Source: an uncultured Oscillibacter sp. (GTDB taxonomy: Bacteria; Bacillota; Clostridia; Oscillospirales; Oscillospiraceae). Taken from it: a stretch of 50,119 nucleotides of DNA. Both the position numbers and the translations under genes were made by a program. Numbering within the stretch: position 1 is the first letter of the stretch; the number at the start of each line of letters is the position of its first letter. The notes below the pieces were generated by a model that saw nothing but the letters and a program-made list of their open reading frames with translations, had not been told where the DNA came from and ran no database searches. Where the stretch lies: assembly GCA_900548505.1 (NCBI GenBank), contig URKI01000011.1:1-50119 (forward strand), given 5' to 3'. Shown piece after piece: positions 40,002-48,655 of this stretch.

Positions 40002-41527
40002 GGCGGCGTCTTTCCCGGCCACTGACAGCCGCGGCCTTTGTGGCTGCCTTTCTGGGAGCCGCCTGGTTCACCGGCTGTGATCTTTCCATGCTGTGGGCCA
40101 GGAGGAGCCATTTGACGGATATCGTGTCGGAGATGATCCCGCCGGAGTGGAGTTTTGCGGGGAAGGCCCTGCCCCTGCTGTGGACCACGGTACAGATGTC
40201 TGTTACCGGTACGGTCCTGGGGGCGGCATTGGCAATTCCTGCCGCCATGGGCTGCACTGCAACGCTGCCCGGGCCTAGGGGACTCAAAAAACTCCTGCGC
40301 TTTTGTATCCAGCTGCTGCGGTCTTTCCCGGCGCTGATCCTGGCCTTGCTGGCAACTTTCTTTCTGGGGATCGGCGCCTTTGCTGGAACTGCCGCTATCA
40401 CAGTCTATACCTTTGCCATTATGACCAGGCTGACCTATGAGGATATGGAGAGTGTGCCGCTGGGGCCTTACACAGCGCTGCAAGCCATGGGAGCCAGCCC
40501 CGTCCGGGCCTTTGTTCATTCCGTTTTCCCGGAAATCACACCCGCCTATCTCACCAATGTGCTCTATCTGCTGGAGGGCAATGTGCGTCACAGCGCCATT
40601 CTGGGTTATGTGGGGGCAGGAGGGATCGGGCTGCTTCTCAATGAGAAGGTTTCCTGGCGGGAGTACGGCAAGGTTGGGATGATCCTGATCCTGCTCTTTT
40701 TTGTGGTGTATGGAATGGAAGCCCTCAGTACCGTTCTGACCCGGCTGGTGCAGCATGAGCTGACGATGAGCGGAACAGGGAAGAGACTGCTGGCCGGTGC
40801 GGCGGCAGGGCTGTTTATCTTCTGTACGCTGACTTTGCCGGCTCCGGATCTGTCCCGGACCAGCTTGCGGATGGTACAGGTGCTGCTGGAGGGTCTGCTT
40901 CATCCGGATCTGGAGCTGCTGCTCCGTCTGGACAGCAGCGGCCTTTTCTACCTTTTGGCAGAGACGGCGGCGATGGCTCTTGTGGGGACCTGTGCAGGCG
41001 TGGTCGTAGCAGTTCCCTTGTCTTTCCTGGGCAGTGGACGGTTCTTTCCGGCTCCGATAGCGTGGTTCTTCCGAACTGTGGTGGCCGCAGTCCGCTCCAT
41101 CCCCTCCTTGATCTATGGGCTGATTTTTATCCGGGTCTGCGGCCCCGGCTCCTTTACAGGCGTCCTGACGCTGGCGGTATGCAGTGTGGGACTCCTGTGC
41201 AAGCGATTTTCAGAGGCAATCGACGCGCTGGATCTGCGCCCTGTCCGGGCTCTGGAATCCATGGGTGTTTCCATGCCGGTCCGGATCTGCCATGGCGTCC
41301 TCCCTCAGCTGGCACCCCAGATCGCTTCCGGAACGCTTTATCGCTTTGACGTCAATATCCGGGAGGCGTCGGTACTGGGACTAGCGGGGGCCGGCGGAAT
41401 TGGCGCGCCTTTGATCTTCGCTATGAACCAGTATGCCTGGAATGAGGTGAGCACGCTGGCGCTGGGCATGATTTTCCTGGCATGGCTGGTGGATGTGGCT
41501 TCTTCTTCCTGTCGAAAGGCTTCCTGA
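39998..41527 (+). CDS. phnE: PhnE-type ABC permease, two domains fused
   Basis: A 509-residue permease made of two tandem PhnE-like halves. Each has an EAA loop and the closing Gly-rich motif: TALQAMGASPVRAFVHSVFPEI with SAILGYVGAGGIGLLL in the first half, and RALESMGVSMPVRICHGVLPQLAPQ with ASVLGLAGAGGIGAPL in the second. About 11-12 helices in all. Most PhnE proteins are single domains that dimerise, so this is a natural tandem fusion forming the complete channel. It overlaps the ATPase gene by 4 bases. Confidence 0.88.
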   Translation: MRRRLSRPLTAAAFVAAFLGAAWFTGCDLSMLWARRSHLTDIVSEMIPPEWSFAGKALPLLWTTVQMSVTGTVLGAALAIPAAMGCTATLPGPRGLKKLLRFCIQLLRSFPALILALLATFFLGIGAFAGTAAITVYTFAIMTRLTYEDMESVPLGPYTALQAMGASPVRAFVHSVFPEITPAYLTNVLYLLEGNVRHSAILGYVGAGGIGLLLNEKVSWREYGKVGMILILLFFVVYGMEALSTVLTRLVQHELTMSGTGKRLLAGAAAGLFIFCTLTLPAPDLSRTSLRMVQVLLEGLLHPDLELLLRLDSSGLFYLLAETAAMALVGTCAGVVVAVPLSFLGSGRFFPAPIAWFFRTVVAAVRSIPSLIYGLIFIRVCGPGSFTGVLTLAVCSVGLLCKRFSEAIDALDLRPVRALESMGVSMPVRICHGVLPQLAPQIASGTLYRFDVNIREASVLGLAGAGGIGAPLIFAMNQYAWNEVSTLALGMIFLAWLVDVASSSCRKAS

Positions 41528-41590
41528 GGGGCGTACCCACTGCCGGGGCGGATGCGATGATATGGGAGTATAGCTGTCCCTGCCAATTGG

Positions 41591-41636
41591 AAAAAACACA
41601 CGGAGACATTGCATTGCAATGTCTCCGTGTGTTTGC
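41591..41636. terminator. Bidirectional terminator
   Basis: A 19-bp perfect stem (AAACACACGGAGACATTGC and complement, loop ATT). Six T follow on the minus strand, so it mainly serves the kinase-like gene; it also closes the transporter operon. Confidence 0.8.
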
Positions 41637-41691
41637 CATTTGCTTCAAAATTTTTCGAAACCAACGGAGCTGCCGGCATGATGGATAGGCT

Positions 41692-42270
41692 TTAATATAG
41701 TCCCTTGATGATATCCACACAGCGGCCGATCCCAAGGGTGCCGCTGTTGAGTGTGAGATCATAGTTTGGGGCATAGCCCCATTTCATATCGGTGTAGAAC
41801 CGATGATAGGCGGCCCGGCGCTTGTCTTTCTCTTTCAGCCGCTGCTCCGGGGATTCCGTCCGTTCGCCATACTCCTGCACGATACGCTCCGCCCGGAACG
41901 CCATATCCGCATGGATAAAGACCCGCAGGCAGTCTGCCTTATCCCGGAGGATGTAATCTGCGCACCGTCCCACGATCACGCAGGGACCCTTTTCAGCCAG
42001 TTGAGAGATGATTTTGTATTGGATCTGCCAGAGATAGTCGGCGTTGTTGGGTCCGGAGTCCCGATGAGAAAAGGCGCTGGCCAAAAATCCGCCGGGCGCA
42101 TACTCTCCGGCTTCTTTGATGTAGTTTTCGTGGAACCCGCTCTCCTGCGCGATCTTTTGCAGCAATTCGCTGTCATAGCAGGGGATCCCAAGTTCGGCGG
42201 CTACCCGCTTGCCGATGGTGCGGCCGCCGCTGCCGAATTCGCGGCTGATGGTGATGACTCTGTTTTTCAT
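41692..42270 (-). CDS. Cytidylate kinase-like family protein
   Basis: A 192-residue P-loop protein: ITISREFGSGGRTIGKRVAAELGIPCYDSELL at the N-terminus carries the GSGGRTIG nucleotide loop, and GPCVIVGRCADYIL and RVFIHADMAFRAERI are family blocks. These cytidylate-kinase-like proteins are abundant in Clostridia and usually not the housekeeping Cmk; substrate unknown. It follows the MFS gene by 30 bases and is probably co-transcribed with it. AAGGAGAGG lies about 11 bases before the ATG. Confidence 0.82.
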   Translation of the reverse strand: MKNRVITISREFGSGGRTIGKRVAAELGIPCYDSELLQKIAQESGFHENYIKEAGEYAPGGFLASAFSHRDSGPNNADYLWQIQYKIISQLAEKGPCVIVGRCADYILRDKADCLRVFIHADMAFRAERIVQEYGERTESPEQRLKEKDKRRAAYHRFYTDMKWGYAPNYDLTLNSGTLGIGRCVDIIKGLY

Positions 42271-42300
42271 TGCAGTAAACCTCTCCTTTGGAAAATCCGG

Positions 42301-43470
42301 TCAGCCGGCGGTGCGCAGCCGGCGGTAATAGCCGTCCACATAAGTGAGGTAAATGACTCCACCCACCACATAGGCAATGGCGGTCAGAGCAAAGCCGGTG
42401 GTCAGACCGATGGATTCCTGCATAAAGCCCATGAGCAGGGAACCGATGCCAATGCCGATGTCATAGGAGAGCATATAGGTGGAGTTGGCCACGCCTCTGT
42501 GGGGGGCCGGTGTGGTGCCGGTGACAAAGGACTGAAAGAGCGGCTGCAGGATACCATAGCCCAGGCCAAAGAAAAAGCCGGCAGCCAGCAGATGGACACC
42601 GCTGGTCAAAAACAGAAAGCTGAGCATGGTGAGGATCAGCACTGCCAGACTGGCGTAGACCAAAGGCCGGTGCTTCCCAGCGTCGATGACTTTCTGGGTA
42701 GACATTTTGGACAGCAGCATCCCTGCCACCAGGCAGATGTAGAAGTAGGGGAGATGTCCCATGATGTCCTTCTCCTGAGCCAGGATGGAAGAGTACGCGA
42801 TGACGGCTCCGTAGGGGATCATCAGAAACATCATATTCAGCATAAACGGGGCGGCGGGGCTGTAGAGAGACTCTTTGAGCGAGAACTTTTTCCGCTCCAC
42901 CTTGGGGTATTGCAACCGGCAGCAGGATACGCAGATCAGAGCGAGAACGGTGATACCGAAAATGGTGAGAAAGGAGGCTTTGCTGCTCATATTGTTCTGG
43001 ACTTTCAATCCCACATAGGGGCCGACCGCCATACCGATGGATACGGTGAAGGCAAAGCGGCTGATGCCCTCTGTGATCTTGGCTGCCGGCAGAACGTCCC
43101 CGGCCATGGTCATGGTGGCGGAGGCGCACACGGAGTATACGGCACCCATATAAAGCCGCACCACGATCAGCAGTCCGAACACCGGGAAAATGAGAAACGC
43201 CGGGAATGACAGGCAGAACAGGGCCAGAAACAGCAGGTAGACCCGATAACGGTTGAAGTTATCCAGCAGGTATCCTGCCACCGGGCGGAACAAGACCGTG
43301 GACACGGACATGGCCGTTAAAACGATGCCTACCTTGGACCCGGTGATCCCGATCTCTGCACAGTAGACCGGGATAATGGGGATGGAGGCATAGAACGCCG
43401 CCAACACCAGAAGGTTGGTAATGAACAGGAGGATGAATTTCCTGTTCCAGATTTTTTCTGCTTTTTCCAT
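42301..43470 (-). CDS. MFS transporter, MarR-linked
   Basis: A 389-residue major facilitator protein with 12 helices. The MFS motif A-like region VLFRPVAGYLLDNFNRYRVYLL lies between helices 2 and 3. It resembles drug or metabolite exporters. ATG 43470 has AAGGAG. A consensus promoter lies upstream and the divergent MarR regulator probably represses it, a standard exporter/regulator pair. The exported compound is unknown. Confidence 0.88.
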   Translation of the reverse strand: MEKAEKIWNRKFILLFITNLLVLAAFYASIPIIPVYCAEIGITGSKVGIVLTAMSVSTVLFRPVAGYLLDNFNRYRVYLLFLALFCLSFPAFLIFPVFGLLIVVRLYMGAVYSVCASATMTMAGDVLPAAKITEGISRFAFTVSIGMAVGPYVGLKVQNNMSSKASFLTIFGITVLALICVSCCRLQYPKVERKKFSLKESLYSPAAPFMLNMMFLMIPYGAVIAYSSILAQEKDIMGHLPYFYICLVAGMLLSKMSTQKVIDAGKHRPLVYASLAVLILTMLSFLFLTSGVHLLAAGFFFGLGYGILQPLFQSFVTGTTPAPHRGVANSTYMLSYDIGIGIGSLLMGFMQESIGLTTGFALTAIAYVVGGVIYLTYVDGYYRRLRTAG

Positions 43471-43504
43471 ACAAGCAAAGCTCCTTTGGCTAAAAATGAT
43501 AAAA

Positions 43505-43575
43505 GGTGGCAACTGCCACCAAATAACTATAACACGGAGAAAAGGACGTGTCAATCACTGGTTGCACGTGCCACT
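43505..43575. promoter_or_regulatory. Divergent MFS/marR control region: two palindromic operators and MFS promoter
   Basis: GGTGGCA-AC-TGCCACC (43505-43520) is a perfect palindrome. GGTTGCA-CG-TGCCACT (43560-43575) is the same motif with changes in the outer bases. Between them, on the minus strand, TTGACA (43549-43554) and TATAGT (43526-43531) form a 17-spaced promoter for the MFS gene. One operator thus covers the start point and the other lies just upstream of -35, a repressing arrangement. Confidence 0.75.
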
Positions 43576-43601
43576 AATTTGTATGGGAGAAAGCGGTACG
43601 T

Positions 43602-43630
43602 TTGCAAATTCCGTTGTTCCGCGCTATAAT
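43602..43630 (+). promoter_or_regulatory. Promoter of the MarR gene
   Basis: TTGCAA (43602-43607) and TATAAT (43625-43630), spacer 17. Confidence 0.7.
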
Positions 43631-43658
43631 ACTCCCAGCAGAAAAGGGGGCGCACAGC

Positions 43659-44093
43659 TTGGAAAATATTATGAACAGCCCGTTCAAGGCTATTTCGATC
43701 CTATACAGAAAATCGCATATCTGGCTGAACAACCGCTGTGCCGAGTACGGTTTGACAGCGGCCCAGGCTATGGTGATCCTCATTGTCTGTGACTTCCGTT
43801 CCCTGACACAGGACGAGATCACCAAGCGGCTGGGGCTGGATAAAAGCGTCATTGCCAAGACCGTGACGAAGATGGAGGAAACCGGATTTCTGGTACGTAC
43901 CACAAATCCGAAAGATAAGCGCACCTATGATATCCAGCCCACAGAAAAGGCGTGGGAGGTATATCCGTTTGTCCAGGAGCAGATCGATGCGTGCTTTCAG
44001 CGTATGACCCAGCAGATGTCGGCGCAGCAGCAGGCGGCATTCAAAGAGCTTCTTTTGCTGGCAGCGGAAATGACGCTTGCGCAGGCGGATTGA
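43659..44093 (+). CDS. MarR family transcriptional regulator
   Basis: A 144-residue winged-helix protein: GLTAAQAMVILIVCDFRSLTQDEITKRLGLDKSVIAKTVTKMEETGFLVRTTNPKDKRTYDIQPT is the full MarR DNA-binding domain with the wing. I use TTG 43659 because GGGGG is 8 bases upstream; the later ATG 43671 is too far from it. It should bind the TGGCA-type palindromes in the gap and control itself and the MFS exporter, released by a small ligand. Confidence 0.9.
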   Translation: MENIMNSPFKAISILYRKSHIWLNNRCAEYGLTAAQAMVILIVCDFRSLTQDEITKRLGLDKSVIAKTVTKMEETGFLVRTTNPKDKRTYDIQPTEKAWEVYPFVQEQIDACFQRMTQQMSAQQQAAFKELLLLAAEMTLAQAD

Positions 44094-44123
44094 TATTATA
44101 TGTCCATGACTATTCTTCAGTAC

Positions 44124-44165
44124 AAAGCCCCGCCGGAAGCATTTGCTTTCGGCGGGGCTTTTGCG
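44124..44165 (+). terminator. Terminator of the MarR gene
   Basis: Long GC-rich hairpin AAAGCCCCGCCG...CGGCGGGGCTTT, loop ATTT, followed by T. From here to 44319 I see no gene. Confidence 0.8.
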
Positions 44166-44319
44166 CAATGTCATCATGAAAGAGAGATCGTGTGCGAGGA
44201 ATTGCCGGACTTTGATTTTAGTTGCCGCTGCAGACAAATTACGCGGCATGGAATGTCCAGAAAGGGACTGTACAGGGAAAAATGGTAGAAGCGTCATTGC
44301 CTGAAGAACGGGGAATACC

Positions 44320-44357
44320 AATGACCGGTCCTTGTCCAAAGACGAGGACCGGTCATT
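44320..44357 (-). terminator. Hairpin after the permease gene
   Basis: AATGACCGGTCCTTGTC / GACGAGGACCGGTCATT with loop CAAA, 24 bases after the permease stop. There is no T run on the minus strand, so it may be a processing or weak termination site. Confidence 0.5.
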
Positions 44358-44381
44358 GCTGCAGAGGAAAAACAGAAAGGG

Positions 44382-45560
44382 TCAATTGTTTTTCTGGGCT
44401 GCTTTTTCTGCGCGCTCTTTGCGGGCAACGCGGAAGATCGAAATGACCAGGGGAACAGCAATGGCAGGAGCTCCAATGATTCCCAGAGCGCCCAGAATGA
44501 TTTTGATGATGTTCATCATTCCCATAAAGGAAATGAAGTAGTTGATCATGAGGAAGACAATGGAAATTATAAAGTACTTGGTGCCCTCTTTCAGCCGGTC
44601 GGTTTTCCAGACCTTGGAGAACCGCTTACCGATGTTGAAGCAGAAAACAGGGCCGGTGGAAATAAGTGCTGCCATGACGATGATCCAGTAAAGAACCGTG
44701 AGCCACGGGGCCATGTACTGCTGGCAAATACCCAGAATGGGGGCATTATTGATCGCCTCCGGCATATAGGGAAGCACGATCACGCTGGGGAGCAGGAACA
44801 AGAGGCCCAGGGAAACGGCAATCGAAAAACCGGCGCCGTAGCAGTCCCACTTATGGCGAATGCGGTCGGAATGGCTGCACAGGGTGCTGCCCCAGGCAGT
44901 GGAAGCAAATCCGAAGTTGATCACGGTCCAATAGCCCATGCCAAGAGAGGTGCCGGTCCAATCGAGGCCCTCCTGGAAGTTTCCGAAACGCTCCCAGAAA
45001 ATATCGCCCCGGTCCTGGAGGACCGCTACAAACAGAATGGACATGCCGATGATCAAAGCGACCGTCAAGACGGTGTCGAACTTTCTGAGAAATGCAGCAC
45101 CGTATCTGGTCAGGAACGAAAAGAGGGCAACTGCCAGCAGGCTGGTGACTGCGGTAGGGAGAGGGATGACATCGCCCACCATATCAGAGAACAAAGCGAT
45201 GGCTGTTGCACAGGCAGAGATAGCGGTCAGGACGGTGTGAAAATCGAAGAAAACCGTGACGACTTTCTTTAAGAAGGGATTTGCATGTTCCCCCTGAAGT
45301 CCATACAGTGCCAGGTAATAGCTGTTGTAATCCGTAACCTTATAGGCATGTATGAATCTCAGCATGACGGTGCAGAAGAAGAACATCATTGCCGAGAAAA
45401 TCAGGAGCAGGGTCAACATATGTCCGCCGCCCAGAGGGATGAAATAAGAGACAGAGTATGCACCGGAAGCGGTTGCTCCTCCGCAGAAGCCGCCAAAGAC
45501 CAGACCTGCCAGTGGCAGCCAGATGCCGAGAGAAACTCTCAGGGCAGATTTTTTATCCAT
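44382..45560 (-). CDS. YkvI-like / APC-superfamily membrane transporter
   Basis: A 392-residue protein with about 10 helices. The first helix region GLVFGGFCGGATASGAYSVSYFIPLGGG has the unwound Gly-rich start seen in APC/LeuT-fold carriers and YkvI-type proteins. Charged loops such as SHSDRIRHKWDCYG lie mid-protein. The substrate is unknown, probably an amino acid or related compound. ATG 45560 has AGAGG 5 bases ahead; a GTG at 45572 is an alternative. It follows the CMD-family gene by 91 bases on the same strand, likely one operon. Confidence 0.72.
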   Translation of the reverse strand: MDKKSALRVSLGIWLPLAGLVFGGFCGGATASGAYSVSYFIPLGGGHMLTLLLIFSAMMFFFCTVMLRFIHAYKVTDYNSYYLALYGLQGEHANPFLKKVVTVFFDFHTVLTAISACATAIALFSDMVGDVIPLPTAVTSLLAVALFSFLTRYGAAFLRKFDTVLTVALIIGMSILFVAVLQDRGDIFWERFGNFQEGLDWTGTSLGMGYWTVINFGFASTAWGSTLCSHSDRIRHKWDCYGAGFSIAVSLGLLFLLPSVIVLPYMPEAINNAPILGICQQYMAPWLTVLYWIIVMAALISTGPVFCFNIGKRFSKVWKTDRLKEGTKYFIISIVFLMINYFISFMGMMNIIKIILGALGIIGAPAIAVPLVISIFRVARKERAEKAAQKNN

Positions 45561-45651
45561 AATACCTCTCACTTCCTCTTTGACAAAAATCGTAGAGGGT
45601 CAAACAACTACGAACAAAGATGTGGCCGAACGAAGAAAGCGGACGCCGGTA

Positions 45652-46188
45652 TCACTCCTTGAGGTAAGGAAGCAGGTACTCATCCAGCTCGGTGCCGACG
45701 ATATTGTTGAAGTAGTTGTTGGCCAGGGTCAGCACGGCGTAAGTGATCACAATGACCATGGTCTCCTCATCGTAGCGAGCCTGCAGGGCCTCGTAGACGT
45801 CATCAGGCACGTGGTTGGGATCAGCCACCAGAGCTTCAGCAAAGTTCAGCAGATCCGTTTCCTCGTCAGAGAACTCGAAGGTATCCCAGTCAATACCCAT
45901 GTCCACGATGATCTTCTTGAAATAGTGGCCGCAGATGAGGCACTCGTTGCCGTTGGCGATGGCGTAGCCGAAGATCATGGTGGCGCGCTTGCCGATCTTT
46001 GCTTCCAGGGCATCGCTGACGTCATAGGCAGCATCTTCCAGACCGTAGAAGCAGACGGGGCTGTGGGCCAGGATTTCTTTCATGTTGGTGATGCGCAGGC
46101 CCTTTGCCTTGTGGTTGGCCATGACCTGCAGGGCTTCGGCGGAGGCGGTGGAGGGGGTGACTCTGGAAATGACGTTTTTGCGCTTCAT
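45652..46188 (-). CDS. Carboxymuconolactone decarboxylase (CMD/AhpD-like) family protein
   Basis: A 178-residue helical protein of the CMD fold. The redox-like motif is NECLICGHYFKK: both Cys of CXXC are present, but the His normally four residues after the second Cys is replaced by Phe, with a His instead at +2. CMD proteins include lactone decarboxylases and AhpD-type peroxidase partners; most are unassigned. GGAGA precedes the ATG. First gene of a minus-strand pair with the permease. Confidence 0.75.
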   Translation of the reverse strand: MKRKNVISRVTPSTASAEALQVMANHKAKGLRITNMKEILAHSPVCFYGLEDAAYDVSDALEAKIGKRATMIFGYAIANGNECLICGHYFKKIIVDMGIDWDTFEFSDEETDLLNFAEALVADPNHVPDDVYEALQARYDEETMVIVITYAVLTLANNYFNNIVGTELDEYLLPYLKE

Positions 46189-46237
46189 AATAGGCTCTCC
46201 TTTTACTTTCTGATTGTCCGCGGTGAACGCGTTGTTT

Positions 46238-46304
46238 CACTTAATAATATTTGTAATATGATTAAGTGTGTATTAACAATAGCATTAAAAAAGGAAAGAA
46301 TCAA
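46238..46304 (-). promoter_or_regulatory. CMD-permease promoter and palindromic operator
   Basis: Minus strand TTGATT (46299-46304) and TATTGT (46276-46281), spacer 17. The start region is covered by CACTTAAT...ATTAAGTG (46238-46268), a 31-bp imperfect palindrome containing AATATGATTAA. Confidence 0.65.
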
Positions 46305-46388
46305 TGGGCGCACTCGATAAAAATTGTATAAAACTTTATTGCAAATAAACGAAATGCAAATGAATTTGTGCAATTACAATAATTTTAG

Positions 46389-46430
46389 TTGACTCGTCAA
46401 ACTTGCTAGTATATTATTAATATGATTAAC
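46389..46430 (+). promoter_or_regulatory. cyuA-like gene promoter and operator
   Basis: TTGACT (46389-46394) and TATTAT (46412-46417), spacer 17. The -10/start region contains ATTAATATGATTAA, sharing AATATGATTAA with the palindrome of the divergent promoter. The leader of about 145 nt holds two hairpins (AAGCTG/CAGCTT at about 46459 and an AATGCA/TGCATT one at about 46487-46517) of unknown role. Confidence 0.65.
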
Positions 46431-46568
46431 GATTGCGGAGTAGAACCAGTTGAGCCGCCAAGCTGCCATCGACCAGCTTGCAGTTTGCAATGCATATGGC
46501 CTGTGCGGGCCGTGCATTACCCGCAAAATCCATAGATCATAAAACATCAGGGAGGAAAAGAAACCAGT

Positions 46569-47843
46569 ATGCTTAAAGAAAATAAAAAGTATCAGGACTA
46601 TGTCCATATCCTGCAGGAAGAGCTGGTTCCCGCCATGGGGTGTACGGAGCCCATCGCCTTGGCTTATGCAGGTGCCAAGGCCAGAGAGACGCTGGGGGCA
46701 ATGCCGGAGAAAGTGGTGTTGGAGATCAGCGGGAGTATCATAAAAAATGTGAAGAGCGTGATCGTCCCCAATACAGGCCATATGAAAGGTATCCCGGCAG
46801 CCGTTGCCGCAGGAATCGTCGTGGGACATTCTGAGCGCCAGCTGGAGGTCCTTTCGGCAGTTACAGACCCAGAGCGGGAGGCGATGGCTGCCTTTATCAG
46901 AAGCGTACCGATTGAAATTCACCACCTGAAAGATGGCCGGGTATTTGATATTGTGGTCCAGGTGTTCTCGGGAGAACATCGTGCCAAGGTGCGGATCGCT
47001 GATTATCACACCAATATTGTTTTGGTCGAAAAAGACGGGACGGCTCTGTATCGCGGCACTCTGGATACTGGGACAAACAGCAGGACGGATCGGACGGTGC
47101 TGAACATGAGGGACATCTGGGACTTTGCCATCTCGGCAGATATTCAGGATGTGAGGGAGTGTCTGGACCGTCAGATCCAATATAACACGGCCATTGCAGA
47201 AGAGGGGATGCGCAGGGAATACGGCGCCGGCATCGGGCGTGTTTTGATGGGCTCTTACCAAAACGACATCAGGGTGCGGGCCAGAGCAAAGGCGGCTGCG
47301 GGATCAGACGCAAGAATGAACGGGTGTGAGCTGCCTGTCATCATCAACTCCGGCAGCGGGAACCAGGGAATCACCTGCTCTGTTCCGGTGATCGAATACG
47401 CCAGAGAGAAAAACGCCAGTGATGAGATGCTGTATCGTGCGCTGATCCTTTCAAATTTGACTGCGATCCACCAAAAAACCGGGATTGGGACGCTCTCTGC
47501 GTACTGCGGTGCGGTTTCAGCCGGTGCGGGAGCCGGTGCCGGCATCGCATATTTGTGCGGTGCCGGATATCAGGAGGTGGTACATACAGTGATCAATGCA
47601 TTGGCGATCACTTCCGGCATCGTCTGCGACGGCGCAAAATCCTCCTGTGCGGCCAAGATTGCCGCCTCAGTTGACGCGGCGATCCTGGGCTATGAGATGT
47701 GCCTCCAGGGGAAAGCATTCCAGGGAGGGGATGGCATCGTGATGGAGGACGTGGAAGAAACGATCAGAGGGGTCGGCGTTTTGGCCCGTGAGGGTATGCG
47801 GGAGACCAATCACGAGATCATCAAACTGATGATTCACGGCTGA
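46569..47843 (+). CDS. cyuA: L-cysteine desulfidase family protein (CyuA/UPF0597)
   Basis: A 424-residue protein of the UPF0597/CyuA (YhaM) family, related to the alpha domain of anaerobic L-serine dehydratase. Diagnostic parts: LVPAMGCTEPIALAYAGAKA (Cys25), SGSIIKNVKSVIVPNTG, GIPAAVAAGIV, INSGSGNQG, and the C-terminal cysteines in YCGAVSAG and GIVCDGAKSSCAAK, which with Cys25 hold an oxygen-sensitive 4Fe-4S cluster. CyuA breaks L-cysteine into pyruvate, ammonia and sulfide. GGGAGG lies 13 bases before the ATG. Divergent from the CMD/permease pair; the permease may bring in the amino acid. Confidence 0.87.
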   Translation: MLKENKKYQDYVHILQEELVPAMGCTEPIALAYAGAKARETLGAMPEKVVLEISGSIIKNVKSVIVPNTGHMKGIPAAVAAGIVVGHSERQLEVLSAVTDPEREAMAAFIRSVPIEIHHLKDGRVFDIVVQVFSGEHRAKVRIADYHTNIVLVEKDGTALYRGTLDTGTNSRTDRTVLNMRDIWDFAISADIQDVRECLDRQIQYNTAIAEEGMRREYGAGIGRVLMGSYQNDIRVRARAKAAAGSDARMNGCELPVIINSGSGNQGITCSVPVIEYAREKNASDEMLYRALILSNLTAIHQKTGIGTLSAYCGAVSAGAGAGAGIAYLCGAGYQEVVHTVINALAITSGIVCDGAKSSCAAKIAASVDAAILGYEMCLQGKAFQGGDGIVMEDVEETIRGVGVLAREGMRETNHEIIKLMIHG

Positions 47844-47851
47844 GCGAAACA

Positions 47852-47888
47852 AAAGAGGAGCGTGGTGCATCGCACCACGCTCCTCTTT
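47852..47888. terminator. Bidirectional terminator between converging genes
   Basis: Perfect 17-bp stem AAAGAGGAGCGTGGTGC and complement, loop ATC, between the cyuA-like and gntR genes. Confidence 0.85.
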
Positions 47889-47906
47889 CAGGAAACGCAA
47901 GGGGTC

Positions 47907-48536
47907 TCAGGCCTGGTAAATGGAAGTGAAAATCGACAGGTCATTTCGCAGCGCATTTTCTGCTTTTGCAAGATTCTTGGTCGCGATGCCATCGATGATC
48001 TCGTCATGGGGGTCTATGCCATTGCGGTTGTCGCTTTCCAGGAAACTCCAGTTTTTTTGCGCATAGGCAATCCGGAGGATCTTCATGGTGGACAGGAGCT
48101 GCTTGTAGGCATAGTCATTGTCCGCAAAGCTGGCCAGCAGCATATGGAATGCCTGATTGCTTTCCCAGCGGGATGCTGTGCCGGCAGCCAGCGGATGGCT
48201 GGAATTCTGGACGGCACGCAGCTGCTCGAGCTGCTTGGAGGAAATGTTGTAGAAACAGTTTTGCAGCAAACCGCATTCCAGGATCCGGCGATACAGCATG
48301 ATCTCATTGATGTCGTTGGATGTAAACTGCACCACTTCATATCCATATCGAGGAATATTCCGAAGAACCCCCTCGTTGCAGAGCATGATCAATGCTTCCC
48401 GGATCGGAGACTTGCTGTAGCCGAATTGATCGATCAGGGTTTGCTCGTTCAGGACTTGTCCTGCCACATACTGGCCGCTGATGATGGATTTCAGCATCTC
48501 ATCATAAACGATCTCTTTCAGCGTTTTTCGCTCCAT
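47907..48536 (-). CDS. GntR (FadR/FCD subfamily) transcriptional regulator
   Basis: A 209-residue regulator. The N-terminal winged helix is EIVYDEMLKSIISGQYVAGQVLNEQTLIDQFGYSKSPIREALIMLCNEGVLRNIPRYGYEV; the rest is an all-helical FCD ligand domain (NQAFHMLLASFADNDYAY). ATG 48536 has GGAGG. FCD members sense carboxylates or amino acids. The repeated AATATGATTAA sites before the cyuA-like and CMD genes are its probable targets (inference from position). Confidence 0.9.
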   Translation of the reverse strand: MERKTLKEIVYDEMLKSIISGQYVAGQVLNEQTLIDQFGYSKSPIREALIMLCNEGVLRNIPRYGYEVVQFTSNDINEIMLYRRILECGLLQNCFYNISSKQLEQLRAVQNSSHPLAAGTASRWESNQAFHMLLASFADNDYAYKQLLSTMKILRIAYAQKNWSFLESDNRNGIDPHDEIIDGIATKNLAKAENALRNDLSIFTSIYQA

Positions 48537-48604
48537 ACTGTGCCTCCGTGCTGCAACTCCAAAACTACACAACCTGACCTGACAGCCAAATCTGTGTATA
48601 TAGC

Positions 48605-48633
48605 ATTTTACTGATTCTTGGTGCTGCTGTCAA
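48605..48633 (-). promoter_or_regulatory. Promoter of the GntR gene
   Basis: Minus strand TTGACA (48628-48633) and TAAAAT (48605-48610), spacer 17. Confidence 0.75.
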
Positions 48634-48655
48634 TTCTTATTGTCCAGACGAGAAA

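Noticed and set aside
44166..44319. Gap between the MarR terminator and the permease hairpin
   Set aside because: Only short frames without ribosome sites; no feature supported.
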